Part shown: positions 9,307-16,408 of the stretch, piece after piece | How positions within the stretch are numbered: the stretch's first letter is position 1 | How the letters are laid out: each line of letters begins with the position of its first letter | DNA from: Actinomycetota bacterium | GTDB taxonomy: Bacteria > Actinomycetota > Actinomycetes > Nanopelagicales > Nanopelagicaceae | Direction of reading: 5' to 3' | Length of the DNA: 19,482 bases | NCBI GenBank assembly: GCA_009706135.1 | Contig: WLRX01000005.1 | Location: forward strand, 1-19,482 | Translations under genes and position numbers: made by a program | The notes under the pieces: model-generated | Seen by the model: only the letters and a program-made list of their open reading frames with translations | What the model was told of the DNA's origin: nothing | The model's database searches: none

Positions 9307-10355
9307 GCATAATCACCGTCAAATCAGAACATCAATACGATGTCGTGATTGGTAAGGATTGGCTCGCAGAGCTCACATCTAGTATTTTAAAATATGATCG
9401 CATTGCCATTTTTCATTCAGAGTCTCAAAAAGAACACATTCCGAAAATATCTGCAGATAGTGAGATTCATTATTTTCCACTGCCCGATGGGGAATCTGCT
9501 AAGTCAGCTAAAACTCTCGTGCAGATGTGGGATTGGATGGGAGCCGCTGGCTTTACGCGCTCTGATCTTGTTGTTGCTATTGGCGGAGGAACGGTCACGG
9601 ATGCGGCGGGTTTTCTTAGTGCATCATGGTTAAGAGGAGTTGATTGGATTGCTATACCAACGACGTTGGCCGGAATGGTTGATGCATCCGTTGGAGGTAA
9701 AACTGGGATTAATAGCGAATACGGCAAGAATTTAGTTGGAGCATTCCATTCTCCGCGCAAAGTAATCATAGATTCAAAGTGGCTCAAGACGCTTTCAAGT
9801 CGAGATATTTCAGCTGGATTAGCTGAAGTAATAAAGACTGGATTTATAGGAGATCAAACAATCCTAGATTTAATGCAAAACTTTGAATTAGAACGCGATC
9901 GAAATGATTACGAAATCCTTAATCAGTTAATCGAAAAATCTGTTGCTGTTAAATCAGGTGTTGTCAGTTCAGATTTCAAGGAAAGTTTTGGGCGGGAAAT
10001 CTTAAATTACGGTCACACTCTTGGACACGCGGTTGAGCGTCATAGCAACTACACACTACGCCATGGCGAAGCCGTTTCCATTGGATTAGTGTTTGCTGCG
10101 TACCTGTCCCAGATTCATTGTGGACTAGATGAACAGATCGTTGCGCAGCATATTTATCTGTTAGAGAAGGTTGGTTTGCCAACAACATATGATCGCGCTG
10201 CATTACCCCAATTGCAGGCCTTAATGAGTGTCGACAAAAAATCACGTGGAAAAACTCTTCGATTTGTCGGTATTTCGGAAGTGGGTAAGACACAGAGAAT
10301 AGAAGGCTTAAGTGTTGATCAAGTTGCGCAAGCTTATGAGAAACTAGCCAGATGA
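9303..10355 (+). CDS. aroB: 3-dehydroquinate synthase
   Basis: Cyclises DAHP to 3-dehydroquinate using NAD+ and a divalent metal. The 350-residue protein carries the NAD-binding glycine loop AIGGGTVTDAAGF (92-104) and the PTTLAGMVDASVGGKTGIN segment (119-137). The metal ligands are E175 (GLAEVIKTG), H238 (NYGHTLGHAVE) and H254 (LRHGEAVSIG). Length fits the family. It overlaps aroK by 4 nt and aroQ by 4 nt. It is the second step of the pathway, and the enzyme supplies the substrate of AroQ, encoded next. Confidence 0.98.
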   Translation: MSIITVKSEHQYDVVIGKDWLAELTSSILKYDRIAIFHSESQKEHIPKISADSEIHYFPLPDGESAKSAKTLVQMWDWMGAAGFTRSDLVVAIGGGTVTDAAGFLSASWLRGVDWIAIPTTLAGMVDASVGGKTGINSEYGKNLVGAFHSPRKVIIDSKWLKTLSSRDISAGLAEVIKTGFIGDQTILDLMQNFELERDRNDYEILNQLIEKSVAVKSGVVSSDFKESFGREILNYGHTLGHAVERHSNYTLRHGEAVSIGLVFAAYLSQIHCGLDEQIVAQHIYLLEKVGLPTTYDRAALPQLQALMSVDKKSRGKTLRFVGISEVGKTQRIEGLSVDQVAQAYEKLAR

Positions 10356-10780
10356 AAGTACTCGTTATCAACGGACCAAATCTTTCGCGTTTAGATATTC
10401 GCGACTCTTCAATCTATGGAGATTTAAGTTACCCGCAATTAGTTAATTTAATTGAATCTTCGGCTTCAGCGCACGGGTTCACGGCAGATGTGCGTCAAAG
10501 CGACGACGAAGCACAAATTATCTCTTGGCTGCACGAAGCTGCCGATAATTCTTATCCAGTAATTATTAATCCTGCTGCTTTTACGCATTATTCGTATGCG
10601 ATCCGTGATGCAGCAGAATTGGTGAAATCTCCGCTCATAGAAGTTCATTTATCAAATCCTTTAGCACGAGAAGAATTTCGACATACTTCAGTGATTTCAG
10701 GAGTTGCGAACGGAACAATTGGTGGATTCGGTCCAAATTCATATGCACTGGCGATGAGCGCACTTAAAGCACTCTTGTAA
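10352..10780 (+). CDS. aroQ: Type II 3-dehydroquinate dehydratase
   Basis: Dehydrates 3-dehydroquinate to 3-dehydroshikimate by the type II (trans-elimination, dodecameric) mechanism. The 142-residue product matches the short type II family, not the ~250-residue type I enzyme. The catalytic loop keeps R17 and Y22 (DIRDSSIYG), at the same five-residue spacing as R19 and Y24 of the M. tuberculosis enzyme. N10 (INGPNLSRL), N73 and H79 (INPAAFTH), H99 (IEVHLSN), R106 and R110 (REEFRH) are also present. Its start overlaps the aroB stop by 4 nt. It is the last gene of the shikimate run; a 120-nt spacer with repeats and a promoter follows. Confidence 0.97.
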   Translation: MKVLVINGPNLSRLDIRDSSIYGDLSYPQLVNLIESSASAHGFTADVRQSDDEAQIISWLHEAADNSYPVIINPAAFTHYSYAIRDAAELVKSPLIEVHLSNPLAREEFRHTSVISGVANGTIGGFGPNSYALAMSALKALL

Positions 10781-10840
10781 TCGGAGTTGGTTTTGCCCAT
10801 TATTTCATTAGCGATTTAACGGGTATCCTTAATGCCTTGA

Positions 10841-10857
10841 CTATCGGGAATCGATAG
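10841..10857 (+). repeat. Perfect inverted repeat upstream of efp
   Basis: CTATCG-GGAAT-CGATAG, 6-bp arms around a 5-nt centre. It lies 17-33 bp upstream of the efp -10 element, in the -35 region. No T-run follows, so it is not an ordinary intrinsic terminator; it could be an operator or a weak RNA hairpin. Confidence 0.5.
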
Positions 10858-10860
10858 CCT

Positions 10861-10873
10861 GGCCGCAATGGCC
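10861..10873 (+). repeat. Second inverted repeat, touching the efp -10 element
   Basis: GGCC-GCAAT-GGCC, 4-bp arms and again a 5-nt centre, ending one base before the extended -10 element. Together with the repeat at 10841-10857 it makes a tandem pair. Function is unknown; short arms mean chance is possible. Confidence 0.35.
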
Positions 10874-10882
10874 TGATATAAG
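10874..10882 (+). promoter_or_regulatory. Candidate extended -10 promoter of efp-nusB
   Basis: TGATATAAG matches the extended -10 form TGnTATAAT at eight of nine positions, counting n as a match. The expected start of transcription is near 10889. There is no good -35 hexamer at 17-bp spacing, which extended -10 promoters tolerate. The predicted transcript would start at or very near a GTG (10889), giving either a leaderless start there or a 12-nt leader to the GTG at 10901. Confidence 0.5.
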
Positions 10883-10900
10883 AAAAGCGTGGTTATACAA

Positions 10901-11458
10901 GTGGCATCAACAAATGATCTTAAGAATGGAATGACACTCGACATCGACGGTCAATTATGGAACGTAGTTGAATTTCAGCATGTTAAGCCGGGTAAGGGTC
11001 CTGCATTCGTGCGAACTAAACTAAAGTCAGTTCTTACTGGAAAAGTTGTTGATAAAACTTTTAATGCTGGCGTTAAAATTGAAGTAGCCATTCTAGAGAA
11101 ACGAGAAATGAACTTCTTATACAAAGATGGCGAAGATTTTGTTTTCATGGACAATAAGACTTTCGATCAAACAAACATTTCTGCGCAAATTGTTGGCGAT
11201 GCTGCGAATTACATGTTGGAGAACACTGGCGCTATCGTTGCAGTCCATGAGGGAAATCCCTTGTATATCGAATTACCTGCATCAGTTGAACTGACAATTA
11301 CGTATACCGAACCCGGTATTCAAGGCGATCGGTCATCAGGTGGAACTAAGCCAGCTACGGTTGAAACTGGTATTGAAATTCAAGTGCCACTTTTCATTAA
11401 GCAAGACGAGAAAGTACTAGTTGACACCAGAGATGGTTCATACCAAGGTCGCGCTTAA
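10901..11458 (+). CDS. efp: Elongation factor P
   Basis: Binds the ribosome between the P and E sites and relieves stalling at proline runs. The 185-residue product shows the three-domain EF-P layout, with the tip loop [14 protein letters not shown] and a C-terminal [18 protein letters not shown] segment. Starting at the GTG at 10901 gives [11 protein letters not shown], the usual actinobacterial N-terminus, and places the tip lysine at position 32. The alternative GTG at 10889 would add four residues (MVIQ). The PGKGP loop is that of the actinobacterial subfamily reported to work with unmodified Lys32. No convincing Shine-Dalgarno is visible, in keeping with a very short or absent leader. 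nusB follows after 2 nt. The pepQ gene often found between aroQ and efp is absent. Confidence 0.95.
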   Translation: MASTNDLKNGMTLDIDGQLWNVVEFQHVKPGKGPAFVRTKLKSVLTGKVVDKTFNAGVKIEVAILEKREMNFLYKDGEDFVFMDNKTFDQTNISAQIVGDAANYMLENTGAIVAVHEGNPLYIELPASVELTITYTEPGIQGDRSSGGTKPATVETGIEIQVPLFIKQDEKVLVDTRDGSYQGRA

Positions 11459-11460
11459 AG

Positions 11461-11883
11461 GTGTCGGCACGAAGCAAGGCCCGTAAACAATCTTTAGATC
11501 TACTTTACGAATCGGATATTCGTGGCAAAGCTTCAACAGATATATTGGCGCTTCGTGATGTTGTTGAAGATGGTCCAGATGCTCGTCCAATACGTGAGTA
11601 CACAAAAATTCTTATATCTGGTGTTGATACTCATAAGCGAAAAATTGATGAGCTAATTTCAACATATGCCCAAGGTTGGGATATGGATCGCCTTCCTACA
11701 GTTGATAGAAATGTGCTGCGCATCGGAATTTACGAAATATTGTGGCAAGAAGATGTTCCTGACGCGGTGGCAATTGATGAAGCGCTAACTCTTGCAAAGG
11801 AGCTCTCTACCGAGGAGTCATCTGGCTACATTCACGGAGTTTTAGGTCGCATCGCATCCATCCGTGGTGATCTCAATCTTTAA
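11461..11883 (+). CDS. nusB: Transcription antitermination factor NusB
   Basis: Small helical RNA-binding protein that, with NusE (ribosomal protein S10), supports antitermination of rRNA operons. The 140-residue sequence has the basic N-terminus ARSKARKQSLDLLYESD and the typical C-terminal half with DRLPTVDRNVLRIGIYEILW and PDAVAIDEALTLAKELSTEES followed by IHGVLGRI. The start is a GTG two bases after the efp stop, so expression is probably coupled to efp. Its last 11 nt overlap the 3' end of the convergent bldD homologue, with no terminator visible between the two. Confidence 0.95.
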   Translation: MSARSKARKQSLDLLYESDIRGKASTDILALRDVVEDGPDARPIREYTKILISGVDTHKRKIDELISTYAQGWDMDRLPTVDRNVLRIGIYEILWQEDVPDAVAIDEALTLAKELSTEESSGYIHGVLGRIASIRGDLNL

Positions 11884-12376
11884 AGTTAAATAGAACGCGA
11901 TTGCTTGCAAGTATTTGTAGAAGATTTTCAGCGTTAGTTGCGGTCATAATCGCTAACAAATTTATATCACTTTTTCGCAGCGAAAGTATTTCTCCGTTCC
12001 AATCTTTGCGAAAATTGATGATACCTGAACAGAATTGATCTAAAAGGGAGAGTACTTTGCTGGAATGAAGATCTGGTTCTTCTCGGAGTTTTCTCAAATC
12101 AATAATGATGTTTGGTATTTCTTTTGCGCAATTTTCTGCCGAACTTTGTTTGAAGAATGCTCCGATAGGAACTGCATATATTTCTGCGATTGTTTGCAAC
12201 TTATCAACTGATACCGAGCGCGAACCCCGTTCGTATGAGCCAAGCACTACAGCTTTAATGCGACCATGACTAGCTATTTCAAATTCTGCCAAAGTCCATT
12301 TTCTGGCCCGTCGAACATCTCTGAGTGCAAGACCTATCAATTGTGCTCGGGCGTTGGTATTTTCATATGTACTCAT
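11873..12376 (-). CDS. bldD: BldD-like c-di-GMP-responsive transcription regulator
   Basis: A 167-residue protein, by recollection the same length as Streptomyces BldD, in the same position between nusB and pyrR. The N-terminal XRE-type helix-turn-helix (about 12-76) contains GRIKAVVLGSYERGSRSVSV, very close to the BldD recognition region. The C-terminal domain keeps the c-di-GMP signature RXD-X8-RXXD: R123, D125, R134 and D137 (RKDWNGEILSLRKSD). In Streptomyces, BldD bound to tetrameric c-di-GMP dimerises and represses sporulation genes. The target set here is unknown, and a sporulation role is unlikely if this is an acI relative. The ATG at 12376 has no Shine-Dalgarno upstream, suggesting a leaderless transcript. 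The gene is divergent from pyrR and convergent with nusB. The assignment to the family is strong; ligand binding is inference from motif identity. Confidence 0.9.
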   Translation of the reverse strand: MSTYENTNARAQLIGLALRDVRRARKWTLAEFEIASHGRIKAVVLGSYERGSRSVSVDKLQTIAEIYAVPIGAFFKQSSAENCAKEIPNIIIDLRKLREEPDLHSSKVLSLLDQFCSGIINFRKDWNGEILSLRKSDINLLAIMTATNAENLLQILASNRVLFNFKD

Positions 12377-12384
12377 AAGTAAGC

Positions 12385-12390
12385 AATCTA
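12385..12390 (-). promoter_or_regulatory. Candidate -10 element of bldD
   Basis: On the reverse strand TAGATT lies nine bases before the bldD ATG. A start about seven bases downstream would fall at or within a few bases of the ATG, giving a leaderless mRNA, which fits the missing Shine-Dalgarno. No clear -35 hexamer. Confidence 0.35.
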
Positions 12391-12416
12391 GAACAAGAAT
12401 GAAACGCCGACATTTG

Positions 12417-12428
12417 CCTGTCCACAGG
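12417..12428 (+). repeat. Inverted repeat in the bldD-pyrR divergent spacer
   Basis: CCTGT-CC-ACAGG, perfect 5-bp arms. It sits upstream of the pyrR -10 element and about 40 bp upstream of the bldD start, so it could be an operator for either gene. It also contains CTGTCCACA, one mismatch from an actinobacterial DnaA box. Confidence 0.4.
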
Positions 12429-12442
12429 AGCGCACTTTTTGG

Positions 12443-12451
12443 TGCTATTCT
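12443..12451 (+). promoter_or_regulatory. Candidate extended -10 promoter of the pyr operon
   Basis: TGCTATTCT fits the extended -10 pattern TGnTANNNT. Transcription would start near 12457-12460, directly before the PyrR-binding stem-loop, so the whole leader of about 45 nt would be loop plus ribosome site. A GGTG/CACC inverted repeat (12441-12456) brackets the element. The -35 region is weak. Confidence 0.5.
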
Positions 12452-12460
12452 TCACCAGCA

Positions 12461-12496
12461 TCCTTTAACGACCCATCCTGCGAGGTGGGGAAGGAG
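12461..12496 (+). promoter_or_regulatory. PyrR-binding stem-loop that hides the pyrR ribosome site
   Basis: The RNA can fold as follows. The lower stem pairs TCCTT (12461-12465) with AAGGA (12491-12495). A 5' bulge TAACGA (12466-12471) faces a single G (12490). The upper stem pairs CCCATC (12472-12477) with GGTGGG (12484-12489), with one G-U pair. The hexaloop is CTGCGA (12478-12483). The hexaloop fits the PyrR consensus CNGNGA, and the TTTAA at the bulge (12464-12468) also fits known PyrR sites. The lower stem uses the Shine-Dalgarno AAGGAG itself (12491-12496, 6 nt before the ATG), so PyrR binding should block ribosome entry. This matches translational repression by PyrR described in Mycobacterium smegmatis. 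There is no downstream terminator of the Bacillus attenuation type. Confidence 0.85.
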
Positions 12497-12502
12497 ATTT
12501 AC

Positions 12503-13039
12503 ATGAGTGTTGCCCTGCCTCCGGCTGATATTGCTAGAGCATTAACTCGCATTTCCCATGAAATCCTTGAACGCAATGGTGGATCTAGTAATTTAGTTTT
12601 ACTTGGGATCCCAACACGAGGAGCACATTTAGCTCAACGCATTGGCTCAATAATTCAAGGTATTGAATCTAGAGCTGTTCCAGTTGGAACGTTAGATATT
12701 ACTTTGCACCGCGATGACCTTCGATTGCGCCCTCCGCGAGCTCTTATGCCTACAAAAATTCCTCCGGCCGGGATCGAAGGCAAAGATGTTGTGCTAATTG
12801 ATGATGTTTTCTTTTCGGGAAGAACTATTCGCGCAGCCCTTGATGCTCTCGGTGAAATTGGCCGTCCTCGAACCGTTCAGTTGGCCGTCCTCGTAGATCG
12901 GGGACACCGTGAACTTCCAATCAGAGCGGATTACGTAGGCAAAAATTTGCCTACGTCCCTAGATCAATCTGTAAGAGTTCATCTGACTGAGATCGACGGT
13001 GTAGATGAAGTACTTATTGGATCAACGGGCTCTTTATGA
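12503..13039 (+). CDS. pyrR: PyrR, pyrimidine operon regulator and uracil phosphoribosyltransferase
   Basis: Binds pyr mRNA in response to UMP/UTP and often also makes UMP from uracil and PRPP. The 178-residue type I phosphoribosyltransferase shows [27 protein letters not shown] and the PRPP-binding motif [18 protein letters not shown], followed by [15 protein letters not shown], the usual PyrR landmarks. The ATG at 12503 is chosen over an in-frame GTG at 12485 because AAGGAG lies 6 nt before it and the GTG lies inside the regulatory stem-loop. The stop overlaps the pyrB ATG by 4 nt. It is the first gene of pyrRBC-carAB, so it controls its own operon through the loop just upstream. Confidence 0.97.
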   Translation: MSVALPPADIARALTRISHEILERNGGSSNLVLLGIPTRGAHLAQRIGSIIQGIESRAVPVGTLDITLHRDDLRLRPPRALMPTKIPPAGIEGKDVVLIDDVFFSGRTIRAALDALGEIGRPRTVQLAVLVDRGHRELPIRADYVGKNLPTSLDQSVRVHLTEIDGVDEVLIGSTGSL

Positions 13040-13986
13040 AACATTTACTCTCAATAAATGATCTCAGCCAATCTGAGGCTATTGCGATTCTAGATACAGC
13101 AACCGAACTTGCTCGTGTTTCTGATGCACCCATGAAGAAATTACCAACGCTTCGCGGCAGAACGATCGTCAATTTGTTTGCAGAAGATTCCACTCGGACC
13201 CGAATTTCATTTGAAGCAGCAGCCAAGCGTTTATCTGCAGATGTAATTAACTTCAGCGCTAAAGGTTCTAGCGTCAGTAAAGGTGAATCCTTGAAGGACA
13301 CTGCTCAAACGTTACAAGCAATGGGAGCCGATGCAGTCATTATCCGCCATCAGGCATCAGGTGCGGCTCACAGGTTAGCCACATCGAAATGGATGTCGGG
13401 AACCGTAATAAATGCTGGAGACGGTACACACGAGCACCCAAGTCAGGCGTTACTCGATGCCTACACATTACGTAAACATTTGATGCAAGGCGCAAAGAAT
13501 TTGCAGGGCTTACACGTTGCCATAGTTGGAGACATACTTCATTCACGAGTGGCACGTTCAAATGTTTTGCTTCTTTCCAAACTTGGAGCCACTGTTAGTG
13601 TTGTGGCTCCACCAACTTTGTTACCCGTTGGAGTTGAAAGCTGGAACGCCCATGTTTCTTATGATTTTGATGAGTTAATTCCTAATGTTGATGCGATCAT
13701 GATGCTTCGGGTTCAAAGTGAGCGGATGAATGAACTTTACTTTCCAAATGCTCGCGAGTATTCAAGGTATTTTGGATTGAACTCGGACAGAGTCAAGCGA
13801 ATGAAAAAAGACTCAATCATTATGCATCCAGGTCCAATGAATCGTGGATTAGAAATTACTGCAGATGTCGCAGATAGTGCGCGATCAGTAATCGTCGAGC
13901 AAGTGAGCAATGGAGTAAGTGTTCGGATGGCAATCCTGTACACGCTCTTGACTGGAGAAGGAATCGAATCGGGAGCACTTGTATGA
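13036..13986 (+). CDS. pyrB: Aspartate carbamoyltransferase, catalytic chain
   Basis: Joins carbamoyl phosphate and aspartate to form carbamoyl aspartate. The 316-residue protein has the carbamoyl-phosphate motif [16 protein letters not shown] (STRTR at 52-56), the mobile [11 protein letters not shown] loop (S80 and K82), [14 protein letters not shown], and the [13 protein letters not shown] segment that marks ATCase/OTCase catalysis. The aspartate-domain segment [10 protein letters not shown] assigns it to ATCase, not OTCase. No pyrI regulatory gene is present. In several actinobacteria ATCase assembles with the dihydroorotase encoded next door, and the 4-nt overlap with pyrC fits such a partnership, though this is inference. 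Confidence 0.97.
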   Translation: MKHLLSINDLSQSEAIAILDTATELARVSDAPMKKLPTLRGRTIVNLFAEDSTRTRISFEAAAKRLSADVINFSAKGSSVSKGESLKDTAQTLQAMGADAVIIRHQASGAAHRLATSKWMSGTVINAGDGTHEHPSQALLDAYTLRKHLMQGAKNLQGLHVAIVGDILHSRVARSNVLLLSKLGATVSVVAPPTLLPVGVESWNAHVSYDFDELIPNVDAIMMLRVQSERMNELYFPNAREYSRYFGLNSDRVKRMKKDSIIMHPGPMNRGLEITADVADSARSVIVEQVSNGVSVRMAILYTLLTGEGIESGALV

Positions 13987-15281
13987 GCGAAAATTATTTC
14001 ATAAAAGGAGCTACTTTAAGTGACGGCTCTAAAAAAGATTTATACATCTCGGCTGGAAAGATTGCAGGATTTGCCAACCCAGCCGATAGCAAGGCAATTG
14101 TTGTTGATGCAACTGAAAAAATTCTTCTGCCCGGCTTAGTAGATCTGCATACTCATGTGCGTGAACCTGGTAAAGAAGATTCAGAGACAGTTCTTTCCGC
14201 TTCTCGTGCCGCGGCTAAAGGTGGATTCACTGCTCTGTCTGCAATGCCAAACACATCACCCGTTGCAGATACAGCAGGTGTAGTTGAACAGGTGCTTCGC
14301 TTAGGAATTGAAGCAGGGCTGTGTGATGTATTTCCCATAGGCGCGGTGACTAAAAATTTAGACGGTGAAGAACTCTCAGAGATCGGCGCCATGGCCGATA
14401 GTGCGGCAAAAGTTCGCATCTTTAGCGATGATGGACATTGCGTTTCAAATCCTCAAGTAATGCGAAGAGCTCTTGAGTATGTAAAGAAGTTCAATGGAGT
14501 AATTGCTCAACATGCTCAGGATCCAGATTTAACCATTGATGCCCAGATGAATGAGGGAATAGTTTCATCGGTTCTGGGCTTAAAAGGTTGGCCAGCTGTT
14601 GCCGAGGAAGCAATTATCGCTCGTGACGTTTTACTGGCAGACCACGTGCAATCTCGATTACATATCTGTCACGTAACTACTGCCGGTGGTGTTGAGATTA
14701 TTCGTTGGGCGAAAGCTCGAGGAATCAATGTAACCGCAGAAGTTACTCCACACCATCTTTTGCTCACTGATGACATGGCAACTTCTTATGACCCCGTTTT
14801 TAAGGTAAATCCACCGCTGCGTACAGAAAAAGATGTCCATGCGTTGAGAGAAGCTTTAGCAGAAGGTGTCATTGATATTGTTGCAACTGATCACGCCCCG
14901 CATCCTGCCGAAAATAAAGAGTGTGAGTGGCAGCAAGCTGCATTCGGTATGTTGGGACTAGAAACTGCTCTTTCAATAATTACTCTTACAATGGTTGAAA
15001 CGGGATTGCTGGACTGGAATGAAGTGGCAGAACGAATTTCACGCACTCCAGCGCGAATCGGGGGATATACCGATCAAGGCACAGATTTTCTACTTGGTCA
15101 GATGGCAAATCTCACTGTGATTGACCCTCGGGCTAGTTGGAGAGTCGACCGGGACTTAGTAGCCTCACGTAGTCGAAACACTCCTTTTCACGGAATGGAA
15201 CTACCTGGCGTGATTACTGATACTTTCTATAAGGGAGTCCCAACTTTGTTACAAGCACAGTTGCTCACGGAGAATAATTAA
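13983..15281 (+). CDS. pyrC: Dihydroorotase (class I)
   Basis: Cyclises carbamoyl aspartate to dihydroorotate. The 432-residue amidohydrolase has the zinc motif [10 protein letters not shown] (H56 and H58), the bridging aspartate in [10 protein letters not shown] (D150), H177 in IAQHAQD, H230 in [10 protein letters not shown] and the catalytic D303 in VATDHAPHP. All align one residue short of the numbering of the Bacillus class I enzyme (D151, H178, H231, D304). The length and the bridging Asp show an active class I DHOase, not the inactive pyrC' found with some ATCases. It overlaps pyrB by 4 nt and carA by 1 nt. Confidence 0.97.
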   Translation: MSENYFIKGATLSDGSKKDLYISAGKIAGFANPADSKAIVVDATEKILLPGLVDLHTHVREPGKEDSETVLSASRAAAKGGFTALSAMPNTSPVADTAGVVEQVLRLGIEAGLCDVFPIGAVTKNLDGEELSEIGAMADSAAKVRIFSDDGHCVSNPQVMRRALEYVKKFNGVIAQHAQDPDLTIDAQMNEGIVSSVLGLKGWPAVAEEAIIARDVLLADHVQSRLHICHVTTAGGVEIIRWAKARGINVTAEVTPHHLLLTDDMATSYDPVFKVNPPLRTEKDVHALREALAEGVIDIVATDHAPHPAENKECEWQQAAFGMLGLETALSIITLTMVETGLLDWNEVAERISRTPARIGGYTDQGTDFLLGQMANLTVIDPRASWRVDRDLVASRSRNTPFHGMELPGVITDTFYKGVPTLLQAQLLTENN

Positions 15282-16408
15282 TGAGCAAAGCTTTCTTGGT
15301 TCTAGATGATGGTCGTATTTTTGAAGGATCATCATGGGCATGTGAAGGTATTACATTTGGTGAAGCCGTTTTCCAAACTGGCATGACCGGTTATCAAGAA
15401 ACGCTGACAGATCCTTCGTATCACAAACAAGTTGTAGTTATGACTGCTCCACATATTGGCAACACGGGTATGAACACAGAAGATAATGAATCAAAGAAAA
15501 TTTGGGTAGCAGGTTTTGTCGTGCGAAATCCATCTCCGGTTACTAGTAATTGGAGAAGTGAGAATTCCTTGGAAGATCAGTTGATTTCACAGAAGATTGT
15601 CGGTATTTCAGGGGTTGATACTCGGGCATTAACGCGGCATCTACGTGATCGAGGTGCAATGCGAGTAGGGATTTTCTCTGGCCAGAACCTCTCTCGTGAA
15701 GAAATGGTTGTAGAAGTGCGTAAGCAGCCACTGATGTCTGGGTCATATCTGAGCGAAGATGTTTCAACTAAGCAAACTTATGTTGTCCCAGCTATTGGGG
15801 ATAGGAAGTTTAAAGTTGCTGCCATCGATTTGGGAATTAAAGGGGCAACACCGCGAGCACTTGCCGCGCGTGGGGTAGAAACTCATGTGATGCCATATAA
15901 CACAACCTTTGCTGAAATTTCATCGATAAAGCCAGATGGTGTTTTCCTATCCAATGGACCGGGAGATCCGGCAACAATGACATCAGTTATTGATTTAGTG
16001 CGCGAGCTGTTGTTAGCTGAAATACCCATTTTTGGAATTTGTTTCGGTCATCAGATCCTTGGTCGAGCGTTAGGTTTTGAAACGTATAAACTTCAATTTG
16101 GTCATCGCGGAATCAACCAACCAGTGATTGATAAAAACACAAATAAAGTTGAGATAACCGCACACAATCATGGTTTTGCACTGAAAGCTCCAACTGAAGG
16201 TGTTTTCTCAACAGTTTTTGGTACAGGCGAAGTTACACATGTATCTCTTAATGATGGGGTAGTAGAAGGTTTACAACTTTTGGAGCGCGGAGCATTTAGC
16301 GTTCAGTATCACCCTGAAGCCGCAGCTGGTCCTCATGATGCAGATTATCTTTTTGATCGATTTATTGAGTTAATGCAAAAGTATCCAGTGGCTGCGAGAG
16401 TCCATTAA
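15281..16408 (+). CDS. carA: Carbamoyl-phosphate synthase, small (glutaminase) subunit
   Basis: Releases ammonia from glutamine and passes it to CarB. The 375-residue product has the N-terminal CarA domain ([20 protein letters not shown]) and a class I amidotransferase domain with SNGPGDP (224-230), the nucleophile C254 in [14 protein letters not shown], and the H344 and E346 pair in [12 protein letters not shown]. The whole triad is present. The start ATG shares one base with the pyrC stop (TAATG), and the stop shares one base with the carB ATG in the same way. Its position in the PyrR-led operon suggests it is tuned to pyrimidine supply, although the enzyme also feeds arginine synthesis. 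Confidence 0.98.
   Translation: MSKAFLVLDDGRIFEGSSWACEGITFGEAVFQTGMTGYQETLTDPSYHKQVVVMTAPHIGNTGMNTEDNESKKIWVAGFVVRNPSPVTSNWRSENSLEDQLISQKIVGISGVDTRALTRHLRDRGAMRVGIFSGQNLSREEMVVEVRKQPLMSGSYLSEDVSTKQTYVVPAIGDRKFKVAAIDLGIKGATPRALAARGVETHVMPYNTTFAEISSIKPDGVFLSNGPGDPATMTSVIDLVRELLLAEIPIFGICFGHQILGRALGFETYKLQFGHRGINQPVIDKNTNKVEITAHNHGFALKAPTEGVFSTVFGTGEVTHVSLNDGVVEGLQLLERGAFSVQYHPEAAAGPHDADYLFDRFIELMQKYPVAARVH

Noticed and set aside
9976..10371. 131-codon minus-strand open frame across the aroB-aroQ junction
   Set aside because: Entirely antisense to conserved active-site regions of AroB and the AroQ start; no motif seen.
10841..10873. Intrinsic terminator after aroQ
   Set aside because: The inverted repeats have short arms and no following T-run, and they abut the efp -10 element, so a promoter-associated role fits better.
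12441..12456. BldD operator overlapping the pyrR -10 element (GGTG...CACC)
   Set aside because: Only four-base arms match; the published Streptomyces BldD consensus with its central ACnCnGnGT core is not present.
12485..12502. Upstream in-frame GTG as the pyrR start
   Set aside because: It lies inside the PyrR-binding hairpin, would translate the Shine-Dalgarno sequence, and adds six residues (MGKEIY) not expected of the family.
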